Part shown: in pieces, positions 18,430-27,193 of the stretch | How positions within the stretch are numbered: the stretch's first letter is position 1 | Layout of the letters: every line of letters starts with the position of its first letter | Assembly (NCBI GenBank): GCA_030426475.1 | Contig: JAUHYR010000013.1 | Span: 1-45,298 of the forward strand | Reading direction: 5' to 3' | Length of the DNA: 45,298 nucleotides | DNA from: Bacteroidia bacterium | GTDB taxonomy: Bacteria > Bacteroidota > Bacteroidia > Flavobacteriales_E > Vicingaceae | Made by a program: the position numbers and the translations under genes | The notes under the pieces: model-generated | What the model saw: the letters and a program-made list of their open reading frames with translations, nothing else | Database searches by the model: none | What the model was told of the DNA's origin: nothing

Positions 18430-19481
18430 TTTAAAGCAATGTAGTATTCTAGAGCATTGATAATTTGTTCAATTTCAATTTCATGGTTAAAGCTGGCCTC
18501 ACCAATTTTATTTAATAAGGTAAAGTTGATTTTATTAGAGCTATTCTTTTTATCGTTTTTCATTAGCTCAATTAACCGATGAAAATGAATGGTTTCTAAG
18601 AAATTATATTTAGAAAAGTGATTAGAAACATTTTTTTCTATCATTTCAAATTCATTGTCACTTAAGGTATTGAATTGATTAGAAAGATAACTTTCGCATA
18701 TCATTCCAATGGCTACGGCTTCTCCATGTAATAATGAATAATCTGGGTTCTCAAGTGAAAAGGATTCTATTGCATGACCAATAGTATGGCCAAAGTTTAA
18801 TATTTTTCTTTCACCTTTTTCGAACATATCTGATGCTACAATTTTGTTTTTTATTTGAACGGAATGTTCTATTTCTTTTTTGGATAGTTTTTGAGAATTA
18901 ACTTTTATAAGTTTTTCCCAATAATCCTTATCTGATATTAGTGCGTGTTTTAGCATTTCCGCAAATCCGGATTTTAAATGATTTTCGGGTAATGTGGATA
19001 AAAATCCGGGAAAAATGATAGTCTTTTTGGCTTGTGAAAATGTGCCAATCATGTTTTTTTGTTGATTTAAATCAACTCCTGTTTTTCCGCCAATAGAGGC
19101 GTCTACTTGAGCAAGCAGGGTAGTAGGTATATTAATAAATGGTATTCCTCTTTTGTAAGTAGAGGCTATAAAACCTCCCATATCACAAATAACACCTCCT
19201 CCTAAATTTATAAATAAAGTATTTCTGTTGGCATTAAATTGAGATAGGGTTTCCCATATTTGATAGCAAATGGAGATATTTTTGTTTTGTTCTCCGCTTT
19301 CAATTTCAATAATTTCGGCTTTTGATAGAGAAGGATTTTCATTAATTAATAGTGGCCAACAATATTTTAAAGTGTTTTCATCAACCAATACCACCACATC
19401 ATTTTCAATAATGTTGAAAGGTTCGAGTATCTGCTCAACTTCGCTGAGCTTGGTAATGAATATATAGTCGTTTTTATCCAC
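18426..19481 (-). CDS. aroB: 3-dehydroquinate synthase
   Basis: Second shikimate step, converting DAHP to 3-dehydroquinate with NAD and a divalent metal. 351 residues. NLGGGVICDMGGF dinucleotide motif; RGIPFINIPTTLLAQVDASIGGKTGVDL; metal ligands in GFAEMLKHALI, FGHTIGHAIES and LLHGEAVAIGM. The start is GTG at 19481 (MDKNDYIF); no ATG is suitably placed. First gene of an aroB-aroA pair; the other shikimate genes are elsewhere. Confidence 0.97.
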   Translation of the reverse strand: MDKNDYIFITKLSEVEQILEPFNIIENDVVVLVDENTLKYCWPLLINENPSLSKAEIIEIESGEQNKNISICYQIWETLSQFNANRNTLFINLGGGVICDMGGFIASTYKRGIPFINIPTTLLAQVDASIGGKTGVDLNQQKNMIGTFSQAKKTIIFPGFLSTLPENHLKSGFAEMLKHALISDKDYWEKLIKVNSQKLSKKEIEHSVQIKNKIVASDMFEKGERKILNFGHTIGHAIESFSLENPDYSLLHGEAVAIGMICESYLSNQFNTLSDNEFEMIEKNVSNHFSKYNFLETIHFHRLIELMKNDKKNSSNKINFTLLNKIGEASFNHEIEIEQIINALEYYIALK

Positions 19482-19583
19482 TTTTAGAAAGGCTAAATAT
19501 AGATTAAATTATATAGCTTATAATAAGTTTTTCAATGATTTAACTATTCTTTTTAAATTTCGGCCAAAATAAAAATATAGAAA

Positions 19584-20000
19584 ATGGGATTTATTAAAGA
19601 GTTTAAAGAGTTTGCCATGAAAGGCAATTTGGTTGATTTGGCTGTTGGTTTTGTGATGGGTGCTGCGTTTAAGGAGGTTGCCAATTCATTTATTCAAGGT
19701 ATGGTGATGCCTGTTGTAAGTTTAATTCAGGGCAAAAATATGGGGCAATGGAAGATGATTTTGAAAAAGGCTCAAATTGATGCTGAAGGAAATGAAGTTG
19801 CTGCTGAAGTTGCTATAAAATACGGAGATTTTATTGGGGTAACACTTGAATTTATAATTGTGGCGTTTTTTATGTTTCTAGTAATTAAGGCAATAAATAA
19901 AATGAAGAGGAAAAAAGAGGAGGCGCCATCTGCTCCGCCTGAGCCAACTAAAGAAGAAGTATTACTAACGGAAATAAGAGATTTGTTGAAATCAAAGTAA
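19584..20000 (+). CDS. mscL: large-conductance mechanosensitive channel MscL
   Basis: Inner-membrane pentameric channel that opens under osmotic downshock. 138 residues. N-terminal GFIKEFKEFAMKGNLVDLAVGFVMGAAF (amphipathic helix and TM1), periplasmic loop about residues 45-85, TM2 (GVTLEFIIVAFFMFLVIKAINKM) and a charged cytoplasmic helix ending LLTEIRDLLKSK. All family hallmarks are present. Single gene with its own spacer and a following hairpin. Confidence 0.98.
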   Translation: MGFIKEFKEFAMKGNLVDLAVGFVMGAAFKEVANSFIQGMVMPVVSLIQGKNMGQWKMILKKAQIDAEGNEVAAEVAIKYGDFIGVTLEFIIVAFFMFLVIKAINKMKRKKEEAPSAPPEPTKEEVLLTEIRDLLKSK

Positions 20001-20027
20001 AAGCTCTGTAAAATATCACAGAGCTTT
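20000..20027. terminator. bidirectional terminator between mscL and convergent gene
   Basis: 10-bp perfect stem AAAGCTCTGT/ACAGAGCTTT with an 8-base loop, between two converging genes. The tail is T-rich on the minus strand and shorter on the plus strand. Confidence 0.75.
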
Positions 20028-20032
20028 AAAGA

Positions 20033-20449
20033 TTATTTATTAATATTTTCGAATACAGTCGTATTGTAAGGAGTTAAGCATTTGTAATAAATTCCGTATC
20101 CCTTTTTCGTGAAAATAATTACATCTTTTTTGGTTTTACTAAACGAGTAGGTATATACATTGCCTACTTCACTGGCAACGGTGTAAACCATTGCTCCGGT
20201 TTCATCTTCAGACCTTTTAATTATTTTATATAGTGAGGTAATATTGTCAGTAGCGTGTAAAAATTCATTGTTATTGATAAACATAAAAAAGCTACACATA
20301 GTTTTGGTTTCATGTTCTTTTGTGATTTGGTAATTTTCATCTAAATCAAAATTTTGGCTGGACACTATTGGCCATACTTCACCAACTTGACTAAATACAG
20401 ATGTACCGCTAAAAATGAATAGGCTAAGGAATAGATAGATTGTTTTCAT
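20033..20449 (-). CDS. small exported protein of unknown function
   Basis: 138 residues. Signal peptide about 1-20 (SGTSVFSQ). The mature part is about 118 residues, mixed alpha/beta, with single cysteines near residues 52 and 124 that could form a disulfide. I do not recognise a family. Its upstream spacer (20450-20546) carries a cluster of TACG/TACGTA half-sites. The 1685-residue gene ends only 97 bases upstream on the same strand. Confidence 0.75.
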   Translation of the reverse strand: MKTIYLFLSLFIFSGTSVFSQVGEVWPIVSSQNFDLDENYQITKEHETKTMCSFFMFINNNEFLHATDNITSLYKIIKRSEDETGAMVYTVASEVGNVYTYSFSKTKKDVIIFTKKGYGIYYKCLTPYNTTVFENINK

Positions 20450-20508
20450 AATAAATATAAATTGATTTTAAATTTTTGGTAAAAGTAAAATATGAATGGT
20501 AGGAAATA

Positions 20509-20536
20509 TATACGCAGACTTACGTATTCGTAAAAC
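20509..20536. promoter_or_regulatory. cluster of TACGTA-like half-sites upstream of small exported gene
   Basis: On the minus strand: TTTACGAATACGTAAGTCTGCGTATAT. Contains TACGAA, TACGTAA and CGTATA in 25 bases. It also holds a short hairpin (TTACG-TATT-CGTAA). Possible regulator site; not proven. Confidence 0.3.
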
Positions 20537-20546
20537 AGTAAATTTA

Positions 20547-23500
20547 TTATTTACCTAGAGTTTCAGTGTTCCAAAGGGCTTCGGTAATGTTTCTGTCGTT
20601 TTTAGTATAATATACTCCACCCCATGTATAGTGTATTTTTTTATAAACGTCAGCTTTTTCTCCTTTAACTACAATTCTTTCTAAAATAATAGCATTTCCT
20701 TCTTCGTATTTCTTTTCTGTAACTCCTTGCGGACTTACTTTAGCTAAATCACTATTTTTAGGTTGTTCTTCACCTCTATAGTAAGTTAAGTTAACGTTTT
20801 CAAGGGTTTTTGCTTTATTTCTATCTATTAATTCATTTTGATAAGCGTCAATGTCTGCCTGTCTGGCAGCTATATAGTTGTATTGGCTTTGATATTTTAT
20901 ACTTCTTGCGGCAGCTTCTGATGCCAGTTGCTTGGCGTAATCTAACAACTGCTGGTTATAGTCTTGTGTTTTTTGTTGATGTTCTTTTATTTTTTGTTGT
21001 TGTGCTTCTTGATATGCTTTTTCTTGTTCTTCAACTGTTCTGTCACCTTTTTTTGCGTTGTCTCTTAAATTTTTAGCCATTCTTTGTTGGTCAATTCTTT
21101 GGTCAACAATTTTTTCAGCATTGGTTTTAGTTTTGTTGAAATTAACCTGAATAAGGTCTTGTTGTTGCTTATCTACTGAAGCCTGTAGTTTCTTTACACT
21201 TTCTTCTTTTTGTTCCCAAAGTTGATATTGATAAGCCACTTTGTCGGCAATGTCTTTTTGCATTTTTTCAACTTGTCTTTGATTGATTTCTTGTTGCGTT
21301 TGATGTTTGTCAATCATAGCTAACTTCATCTCTTGTTGTTCGTCTTGAACTTCAAAGAAATAGTTGTCTTTTTCTTTATGGCGTTCTCTGGTTTCTGCTA
21401 AAAATTCTTGCCAACTTTTTTCTTGTTGCTCCATTAATTTTACAGCATTATTTGTTTTTCGTTGTTGTGTAGCAATCAAATCATTTTGCTGTTCTGTGAC
21501 ATTCTTTTGCATCTCAACAACTACCTTATCATTTTCTAGCATTTTCTTGTATCTGTCCTCTCTGAGCTGGTCATATTTTTCTTGAATCTCTTTTAACTCT
21601 TTTTCGGCCGCTTTTCTTTGCTGTCTGCTTTTTTCCATGCGTTGTTCTTCCAATTCCTTTACTCTTTGAGAGAAATCTTCATGTTGCTGAACTTTTCTTG
21701 TATGTTCTTTAAACTGAGCTTGTGTTTCTTTTATGATTTGTTCGTTAACGGCAAGTAATTCATCAAAATTGTTTTTTCTTCTGTCTTCAGCATTCTTAAT
21801 CATATCTTGCTGTTGCTGATTTTGAGCATCAATGTATGCTTGCATTGATTTTGTTTTTTCTTCTTCACGTTTTTTAGCAAGGTCAGCCAGCATTTTTTCA
21901 ATTTCTTTTTCTTGCTTATCGTCCACAGATTTGCTTGGGCCATAGTCAATTACCACATTGTCGTTAGTATTAGTATTGGTATTTTGCTTGTTGTCTTTTT
22001 GTGCAAGAAGCATATTGATTTTATCAATTCTATTTTTCGGATAAACTTCTGCCGGCTTAAGTTTTAAAGCTTCTTTGTAGTAAAAAATAGCACTATTGTA
22101 ACTTTCAGAATCAAAGGCACCGTCAGCTTCAGCAATCATATTATTATAATTATCGTCTAAAAGTTTTTTCTCTGCTTCTGATTTTTGTTGTGCTAGTTTT
22201 TCTGCTTCTATTTGTGCCAGAATCTTTTCAATTTCTGAAATTTTAGCCGGAGGATATTTCTCTAGTGGCTTTAAATTATTTGCCTGAGTATATATTGAAA
22301 TGGCATTTTGGTATTCTTTATTACTAAAAGCTGCATCGGCTTGAGTGATTAAGTTTTTGTATTGTTCATTTAAAGCCTTTTCTTGCTCAGTTAGTTGTTG
22401 ATTGGCTAATTTTTCTGCTTCAATTTCAGCAAGTATTCTGTCAATTTTAACTATCTGATCTTTTGGATACTGCTCATTAGGTTTTATTCCCAGTGCTTCT
22501 TGATATTTACTTTTTGAATCTTCATAATTTTTAGCACCAAAGGAACCGTCTGCTTTTACAATAAGTTGACGATACTCTTCGTCCTTTTTTGCCATTTCAA
22601 TTTCAATCTTCTCTTGGTTATTTTGTTGGTTGGCAAGATCTTTTAAAATTTGCTCAATTTCAGTTATTTTCTGTTTTGGATAATCTTTATCGGGCATTAC
22701 AGATGAAGCGAGAACATAGCTTCCTTTTGCTTTGTCGTATTCTTTTTTAGCGAATTCTTCGTCAGCTTGTGCAATCAATGCTTGATAATACTCTCTTTTC
22801 TTTTGTTCAGCTTCTGCTGCTAATTTATCCTCTTTTTCCTTTTTAGCAATTTCCTCTAATTTCTTATTGATTTCGTCAATCTTTTGTTTCGGATAAGATT
22901 CTTTAGGCTTAACGTCTAATGCAAATTGATAGCCTTTCTTCGCTGCTTCGTAATTCTCATTTCCAAAATCAATATCCGCTTTAGCTATTAGGTCGTTATA
23001 TTGTTTTTCCAATGTTTCTTTTTCGGCTTTTTCAGCAGCTATTTTTGCTAAAATTTTATCTATCTCTTCAATTTTGGTTTTTGGATAAACTTCAATTGGC
23101 TTAATGCCAAGGGCAGAGTTGTAATTTTCTTTTGCCTTTTCATACTCACTACTTGCAAAGAAATCATCTGCTTTGGCAATGAAATCTTTGTATTGCTGTT
23201 CTTTTTCTTTTGCGGCTAATTCTTTTTCTTTTTGTGCTTCAAGTTCCTTTTGTTTTTCAGCCAAAATTTTATCTATTTCTTCAATTTTGGTTTTAGGGTA
23301 CTGCTCATCGGGTTTTACTACCAATGCCTTTTCATAAGCTGATTTAGCTAATTCATATTCCCAATTTCCAAAGTTTCTATCTGCCTCTTGAATATATCTG
23401 TTATAATCTTCATCTTTTTTTGCCATTGTAATAGCAATTTCTTCTTCCTCTTTTTTCTTAGAAATTAAGGCTTCAATTTCTTTTATTTTATCTTTCGGAT

Positions 23501-25604
23501 ATTGTTCGGTTGATTTAACCGCTAATGCTTCATTGTATTTATCTTTTGCCGATTCTAAGTTTTGCGCAGCTAATAATCTATCAGCTTCTGTTATGATGTT
23601 TTTATATTTTTCATCTACCGCTAGATTAGCAAGCAAGTCATCAATTGCCTTTATTTTGTCTTTCGGGTATTTCTCTTCAGGTTTTAGCTTTGCTGCTTCT
23701 TGGTAGGAAGATTTAGCTTTGTCGTAATTTTTATCACCAAAATCGGCATCTGCTTGTGCAATAAGTGAATTGTACTTTTCTGTTAACTCCTTTTCAGCTT
23801 TTTCTTTAGCAGCCAGTTCAGTCAGGATTTTCTCAATTTCTAAAATTTTATCTTTAGGATATTGTTCTTTTTCTTTTACATCTGAAGCAAATTGATAAGA
23901 GCTTTTTGCTTCTTCATAGTTTTTATCTTTGAAAAACTGGTCTGCTTTTGCAATTAAGTCAGTATACTGCTTGTCAAGCTCTTCTTGTTCTTTCTGTTTG
24001 GCTGCAAGTTCAGCTAATATCTTGTCTATTTCAGTCAGTTTATCTTTTGGGTATTGTTCGTTTTCTTTTAAATTGGATGCTTGGGTAAAGAAGTTTTTAG
24101 CTTCTTCATAATTTTCATTTTTGAAAGAAAAATCACCTTTGCCAATTAATTCGTTGTATTGCTTTTCTTTTTCTTGTTCGGCTTTTTCATTAGCTGCTAT
24201 TTCGGCAAGTTTAGCATCTATTTCAGAAATCTTTGTAACAGGATATTGTTCCTTTGGTTTTAGATTTAATGCATTTTGGTACTCTGATTTGGCTTCATTC
24301 CATTTTTCACTGGCAAGCAATTGATCAGCTTTAGCTATTATTCCTTTGTATTGTTCGTCAAGGGCTTTTGCATTGGCTAATGCATCATCTATTTCTTTGA
24401 TTTTAGTTTTCGGATAGGATTCTTCCGGCTTTATTTTTTCGGCTTCTTGGTAGGCTGATTTTGCCAATTCCCATTCTTGTGTGCTAAATAACTTATCTCC
24501 TTGCGCAATAGCAGCTTGATATTCTTTTTCTCTTTTTTCTTTTTCTAATTTTTCTTTGTTAAGTTCAGCAAGAATGGCTTCAATTTCAGCCAGCTTGTCT
24601 TTTGGATACTGTTCATTTGATTTAATGCCAAGTGCACTGTTAAAATTACTTTTTGCTTCCTCATACTTTTTTGCAACTAAAGCAGCATCTCCTTTTGATA
24701 TGTAATTTTTATAATCGGCCTCTAACTGTTGTTGTTGAGCTAAGAGTGTTTCAATTTCTTTTAGTTTGTTTGCCGGGTATTCGTCTCTTGGTTTTACTGC
24801 TAATGCTTCATTGTAAGCTGCTTTGGCATCGGCATACTTTTGTTCGTTAAAGGCCTTATCTGCTTTGGCAATAATCTGTAAGTACTGCTCTTGAGCAGCA
24901 GCATTTTTATCCAATATTTTTTGAATTTCATCCAGCTTAGTTTGTGGATAAGTTTCGTTTGGTTTTACGGTTTTTGCTTTATTGTATTCTGTTTTTGCCG
25001 TTTGCCAATCTTGCTTAGAGTAAGCTTTGTCGGCAGCAGAAATAGCTGCCGCATATTCTGCTTCTCGTTTTTTTCGCTTTTCTTCTTCTTCTTTTAGTCT
25101 GGCTGCTAATTCATCTTTTAGCCTGTCAATTTCCTTCTGGATGGATTTGGTATATTCTACATCATAATCAAAATAGCCAACGTTAGGGTCAAATCTAATT
25201 TTTGCTAATGGCTGTTTTAGAATAGAAACATCTAATCCCGGAATTTCTTCAAATAAATTCATTTCCATAGGGAATTCAAATCCGTATTTTGCATCTTCAG
25301 GGTTTACCCCTTTTGTTGAAACAAAAATGTTTTTGGAGACATGCCCGGGTTTAGTGAAATTTAATTTGTAATCTCCATCAGGATCAAGAGGAATGGTGAA
25401 TTTCCCATCAGAAGGAGTAGTGATGGTGTTTACAAGTTTTCCGTTTCTGTAAACTTCAATAACAGCACCTTCCATACGCTTCTTATCTTCTTCTTTTTTC
25501 ACCATACCCACAACGTCCAGTTTCCATTGAGAAAATAGGGTGGCAGGCGCCAGAAAAAGCACTGACAACAAGCTGATTGTTAATATCTTGTTAATAACTC
25601 TCAA
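20547..25604 (-). CDS. giant exported protein of TPR-like repeats and coiled coil
   Basis: 1685 residues, about 190 kDa. Signal peptide (1-25, ATLFSQ), then a carboxypeptidase-regulatory-like beta domain (about 28-100: VGMVKKEEDKKRMEGAVIEV ... GKFTIPLDPDGDYKLNFTKPGH). A linker coiled coil leads to 16 degenerate repeats (residues 184-1209), each opening YxxLIAKADxxF and containing the helix pair YxxAKxxYxxALxxKPxEQYP followed by KxxEIxxILA, then a charged helix. Residues about 1210-1610 are Gln/Glu/Lys-rich coiled coil with three copies of a QQxDLI motif. The end (about 1615-1685) is a small folded domain (ERIVVKGEKADVYKKIHYTWGGVYY). The start is TTG at 25604 because an in-frame TAA lies two codons upstream. 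No catalytic motif and no T9SS domain; probably periplasmic scaffold. The named function is unknown. Confidence 0.85.
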   Translation of the reverse strand: MRVINKILTISLLSVLFLAPATLFSQWKLDVVGMVKKEEDKKRMEGAVIEVYRNGKLVNTITTPSDGKFTIPLDPDGDYKLNFTKPGHVSKNIFVSTKGVNPEDAKYGFEFPMEMNLFEEIPGLDVSILKQPLAKIRFDPNVGYFDYDVEYTKSIQKEIDRLKDELAARLKEEEEKRKKREAEYAAAISAADKAYSKQDWQTAKTEYNKAKTVKPNETYPQTKLDEIQKILDKNAAAQEQYLQIIAKADKAFNEQKYADAKAAYNEALAVKPRDEYPANKLKEIETLLAQQQQLEADYKNYISKGDAALVAKKYEEAKSNFNSALGIKSNEQYPKDKLAEIEAILAELNKEKLEKEKREKEYQAAIAQGDKLFSTQEWELAKSAYQEAEKIKPEESYPKTKIKEIDDALANAKALDEQYKGIIAKADQLLASEKWNEAKSEYQNALNLKPKEQYPVTKISEIDAKLAEIAANEKAEQEKEKQYNELIGKGDFSFKNENYEEAKNFFTQASNLKENEQYPKDKLTEIDKILAELAAKQKEQEELDKQYTDLIAKADQFFKDKNYEEAKSSYQFASDVKEKEQYPKDKILEIEKILTELAAKEKAEKELTEKYNSLIAQADADFGDKNYDKAKSSYQEAAKLKPEEKYPKDKIKAIDDLLANLAVDEKYKNIITEADRLLAAQNLESAKDKYNEALAVKSTEQYPKDKIKEIEALISKKKEEEEIAITMAKKDEDYNRYIQEADRNFGNWEYELAKSAYEKALVVKPDEQYPKTKIEEIDKILAEKQKELEAQKEKELAAKEKEQQYKDFIAKADDFFASSEYEKAKENYNSALGIKPIEVYPKTKIEEIDKILAKIAAEKAEKETLEKQYNDLIAKADIDFGNENYEAAKKGYQFALDVKPKESYPKQKIDEINKKLEEIAKKEKEDKLAAEAEQKKREYYQALIAQADEEFAKKEYDKAKGSYVLASSVMPDKDYPKQKITEIEQILKDLANQQNNQEKIEIEMAKKDEEYRQLIVKADGSFGAKNYEDSKSKYQEALGIKPNEQYPKDQIVKIDRILAEIEAEKLANQQLTEQEKALNEQYKNLITQADAAFSNKEYQNAISIYTQANNLKPLEKYPPAKISEIEKILAQIEAEKLAQQKSEAEKKLLDDNYNNMIAEADGAFDSESYNSAIFYYKEALKLKPAEVYPKNRIDKINMLLAQKDNKQNTNTNTNDNVVIDYGPSKSVDDKQEKEIEKMLADLAKKREEEKTKSMQAYIDAQNQQQQDMIKNAEDRRKNNFDELLAVNEQIIKETQAQFKEHTRKVQQHEDFSQRVKELEEQRMEKSRQQRKAAEKELKEIQEKYDQLREDRYKKMLENDKVVVEMQKNVTEQQNDLIATQQRKTNNAVKLMEQQEKSWQEFLAETRERHKEKDNYFFEVQDEQQEMKLAMIDKHQTQQEINQRQVEKMQKDIADKVAYQYQLWEQKEESVKKLQASVDKQQQDLIQVNFNKTKTNAEKIVDQRIDQQRMAKNLRDNAKKGDRTVEEQEKAYQEAQQQKIKEHQQKTQDYNQQLLDYAKQLASEAAARSIKYQSQYNYIAARQADIDAYQNELIDRNKAKTLENVNLTYYRGEEQPKNSDLAKVSPQGVTEKKYEEGNAIILERIVVKGEKADVYKKIHYTWGGVYYTKNDRNITEALWNTETLGK
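21978..25055 (-). repeat. 16 tandem TPR-like protein repeats with 7-residue length steps
   Basis: Counting from the initial Tyr of one repeat to the next gives 57, 57, 64, 57, 64, 64, 64, 56, 67, 71, 64, 71, 71, 71 and 71 residues. Thirteen of fifteen are 50 plus 7, 14 or 21. The first 50 positions align without gaps; all length change is in the linker helix. The repeats are diverged at DNA level and are not a microsatellite. Confidence 0.9.
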
Positions 25605-25734
25605 AACTTAGATAGAATACGCAACATACAAATATCGGTAATTGATTTCAATTGACCTAATTTAGATGTTGTTAACACATTTTTTCCATAAAATATTAAA
25701 CGGAAAACACGATGCGAAATTGTAAGGAATTTAA

Positions 25735-27099
25735 TTAAAACTCTATGACCTGTTCTACGTCTTTTGCAACAATGTAGTTACGAATCATCTGGCCGATAAA
25801 ATTATCGTGCTTTTGCGGTTGAATAAATGTCTTTAGTAGTTTAACATCCTTACTAATATGTTTAGAAGGGATATATCCAAAGCCTTTATACTTATTCCTT
25901 TCAACAAGCACAATAGCCTTTTCTTCTGAGTTTCTTCCTTTATCAATTACAAAAAAGTTAGGTGCCTTAAAACTTAAAGATTGTAAAGCTTTATCTACTC
26001 TTTTATTATATTCTTTTGGATTTTCTTCGTTTACACAGGCTCCTTTGCAGCTTCCTATGCCGTAATTATAACAGCCTCCTTTGGTTTTATAAACATTGCA
26101 CAATTTCGGACATAGATGGTATTTGTCAATTACCTTAGCTAGAGAACTTTTAGCGAAATCAAGAGAGGTAAACATTATTTTTTTATTTTCAGAATTGATA
26201 ATGTCCCCTGCCTCTAAATTAATATAGCCTTCTTTGTTAAAATAGGAACGAATACCATAACTGAATAAATCCTTTTTGCCAACTTTATTATGCATTGGAT
26301 TTTTTTGAGAAATTATTTCATGTTGCTTTAAAAAACCAATGAGTTCACTACCCGTTTCATCGTAAGAAATATAACTGGATATTTCTTTCAAAATTTGATT
26401 TGCCCATTGATTTTTTTCATCAAACAGGTCAGAGATGGATTGCTGTAAATTATTACTAATACCACAATAAACCAGGTGATGGTTTTTATTGAATAATTTA
26501 TACAAAGCTTCCTTTTTGGGAAGAGACTGGATAGTAGAGTCGCTTATTTTAATTTGAGCTTCTTCTTTTATACCTATTATTTCTCCTTCAATTTTTTCTT
26601 TATAAATGAGCTTAGTTAGTTTTTGATAAAGCTCAATTAAAGCTTTACAATGGGAGTCTGACTTTTTTTGATTTTCAATTTTAACTTGAAAAGCCATACA
26701 TACATCTATAAAGTCAAATTCTTTAATTTCAGGAAATATTTTTTCAACCAATGACTGAATAGATAAATAAGAGCATTTAAAATCAAATCCTAATTGTTCA
26801 AATTCTCCTTTTAAAATAGTATATATGTTTTCTGTTTCAAAGCCAATTAAAATCTTGTTTTCAGTCAGTTGAATAATGCGTTTTGCTAATTGATAAAACT
26901 TAGGAGAGCGAACAATATCATGGTTTTTAAGAAATAAATCTTCTTCTTCCTCTTGGCTTAATTTACTTTCAGGGTTTATTTCAGTAATCAACTCTTCGCC
27001 ATCTTCTGAGTATATGGCAATATCAACCAATTTCTTTTGGCCGTTTCTTAAAATAGTTTTTATGTAGATAAACGAATTCAAGCCTGCAAAGATAAGCAT
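25735..27099 (-). CDS. DnaQ-like exonuclease / GIY-YIG fusion protein, probably catalytically dead
   Basis: 454 residues matching the Bacteroidota proteins that join a DEDDh exonuclease domain, a GIY-YIG (UvrC/Cho-like) domain and a cysteine-containing C-terminal region. Exonuclease part (1-165): where DxExTG is expected the sequence has AGLNSF, and the HNxxFD block reads GFETENIY, although the flanking KFYQLAKRIIQLTENKILIG and LKGEFEQLGFDF are clear. GIY-YIG part (about 193-265): GIY is ALY, YIG is YCG, and the catalytic Arg position is Ser (NLQQSI), while ETGSELIGFLKQHEI is preserved. C-terminal part: five cysteines (330, 334, 343, 351, 355) in CPKLCNVYKTKGGCYNY and CKGAC, as in active relatives. 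Not truncated or frameshifted. Divergent from deoC. Confidence 0.75.
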   Translation of the reverse strand: MLIFAGLNSFIYIKTILRNGQKKLVDIAIYSEDGEELITEINPESKLSQEEEEDLFLKNHDIVRSPKFYQLAKRIIQLTENKILIGFETENIYTILKGEFEQLGFDFKCSYLSIQSLVEKIFPEIKEFDFIDVCMAFQVKIENQKKSDSHCKALIELYQKLTKLIYKEKIEGEIIGIKEEAQIKISDSTIQSLPKKEALYKLFNKNHHLVYCGISNNLQQSISDLFDEKNQWANQILKEISSYISYDETGSELIGFLKQHEIISQKNPMHNKVGKKDLFSYGIRSYFNKEGYINLEAGDIINSENKKIMFTSLDFAKSSLAKVIDKYHLCPKLCNVYKTKGGCYNYGIGSCKGACVNEENPKEYNKRVDKALQSLSFKAPNFFVIDKGRNSEEKAIVLVERNKYKGFGYIPSKHISKDVKLLKTFIQPQKHDNFIGQMIRNYIVAKDVEQVIEF

Positions 27100-27168
27100 T
27101 CAATAAGATGGAGGAAGTAAAGCTTAATCTATATTCCCTGTAGGAAAGATATTTACCAAAATTTCCGA

Positions 27169-27176
27169 TATATTTG
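27169..27176 (+). promoter_or_regulatory. -7 promoter element of the deoC gene set
   Basis: TATATTTG, exact match to TAnnTTTG, 17 bases before the deoC ATG. No clear TTTG at the expected upstream spacing. Confidence 0.5.
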
Positions 27177-27193
27177 GACTTTCATAACATTAG

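Noticed and set aside
21978-25055. Regular spacing suggested a CRISPR array or DNA satellite
   Set aside because: Units are about 171-213 bases, diverged in DNA, conserved as protein, and carry no identical direct repeats with unique spacers.
20810-25097. Several open frames of 60-88 codons on the plus strand inside the giant repeat gene
   Set aside because: They are antisense to a strongly repetitive Gln/Glu/Lys-rich coding sequence, which gives long open frames by composition. Their translations are Phe/Leu/Ser-rich with no domain or promoter.
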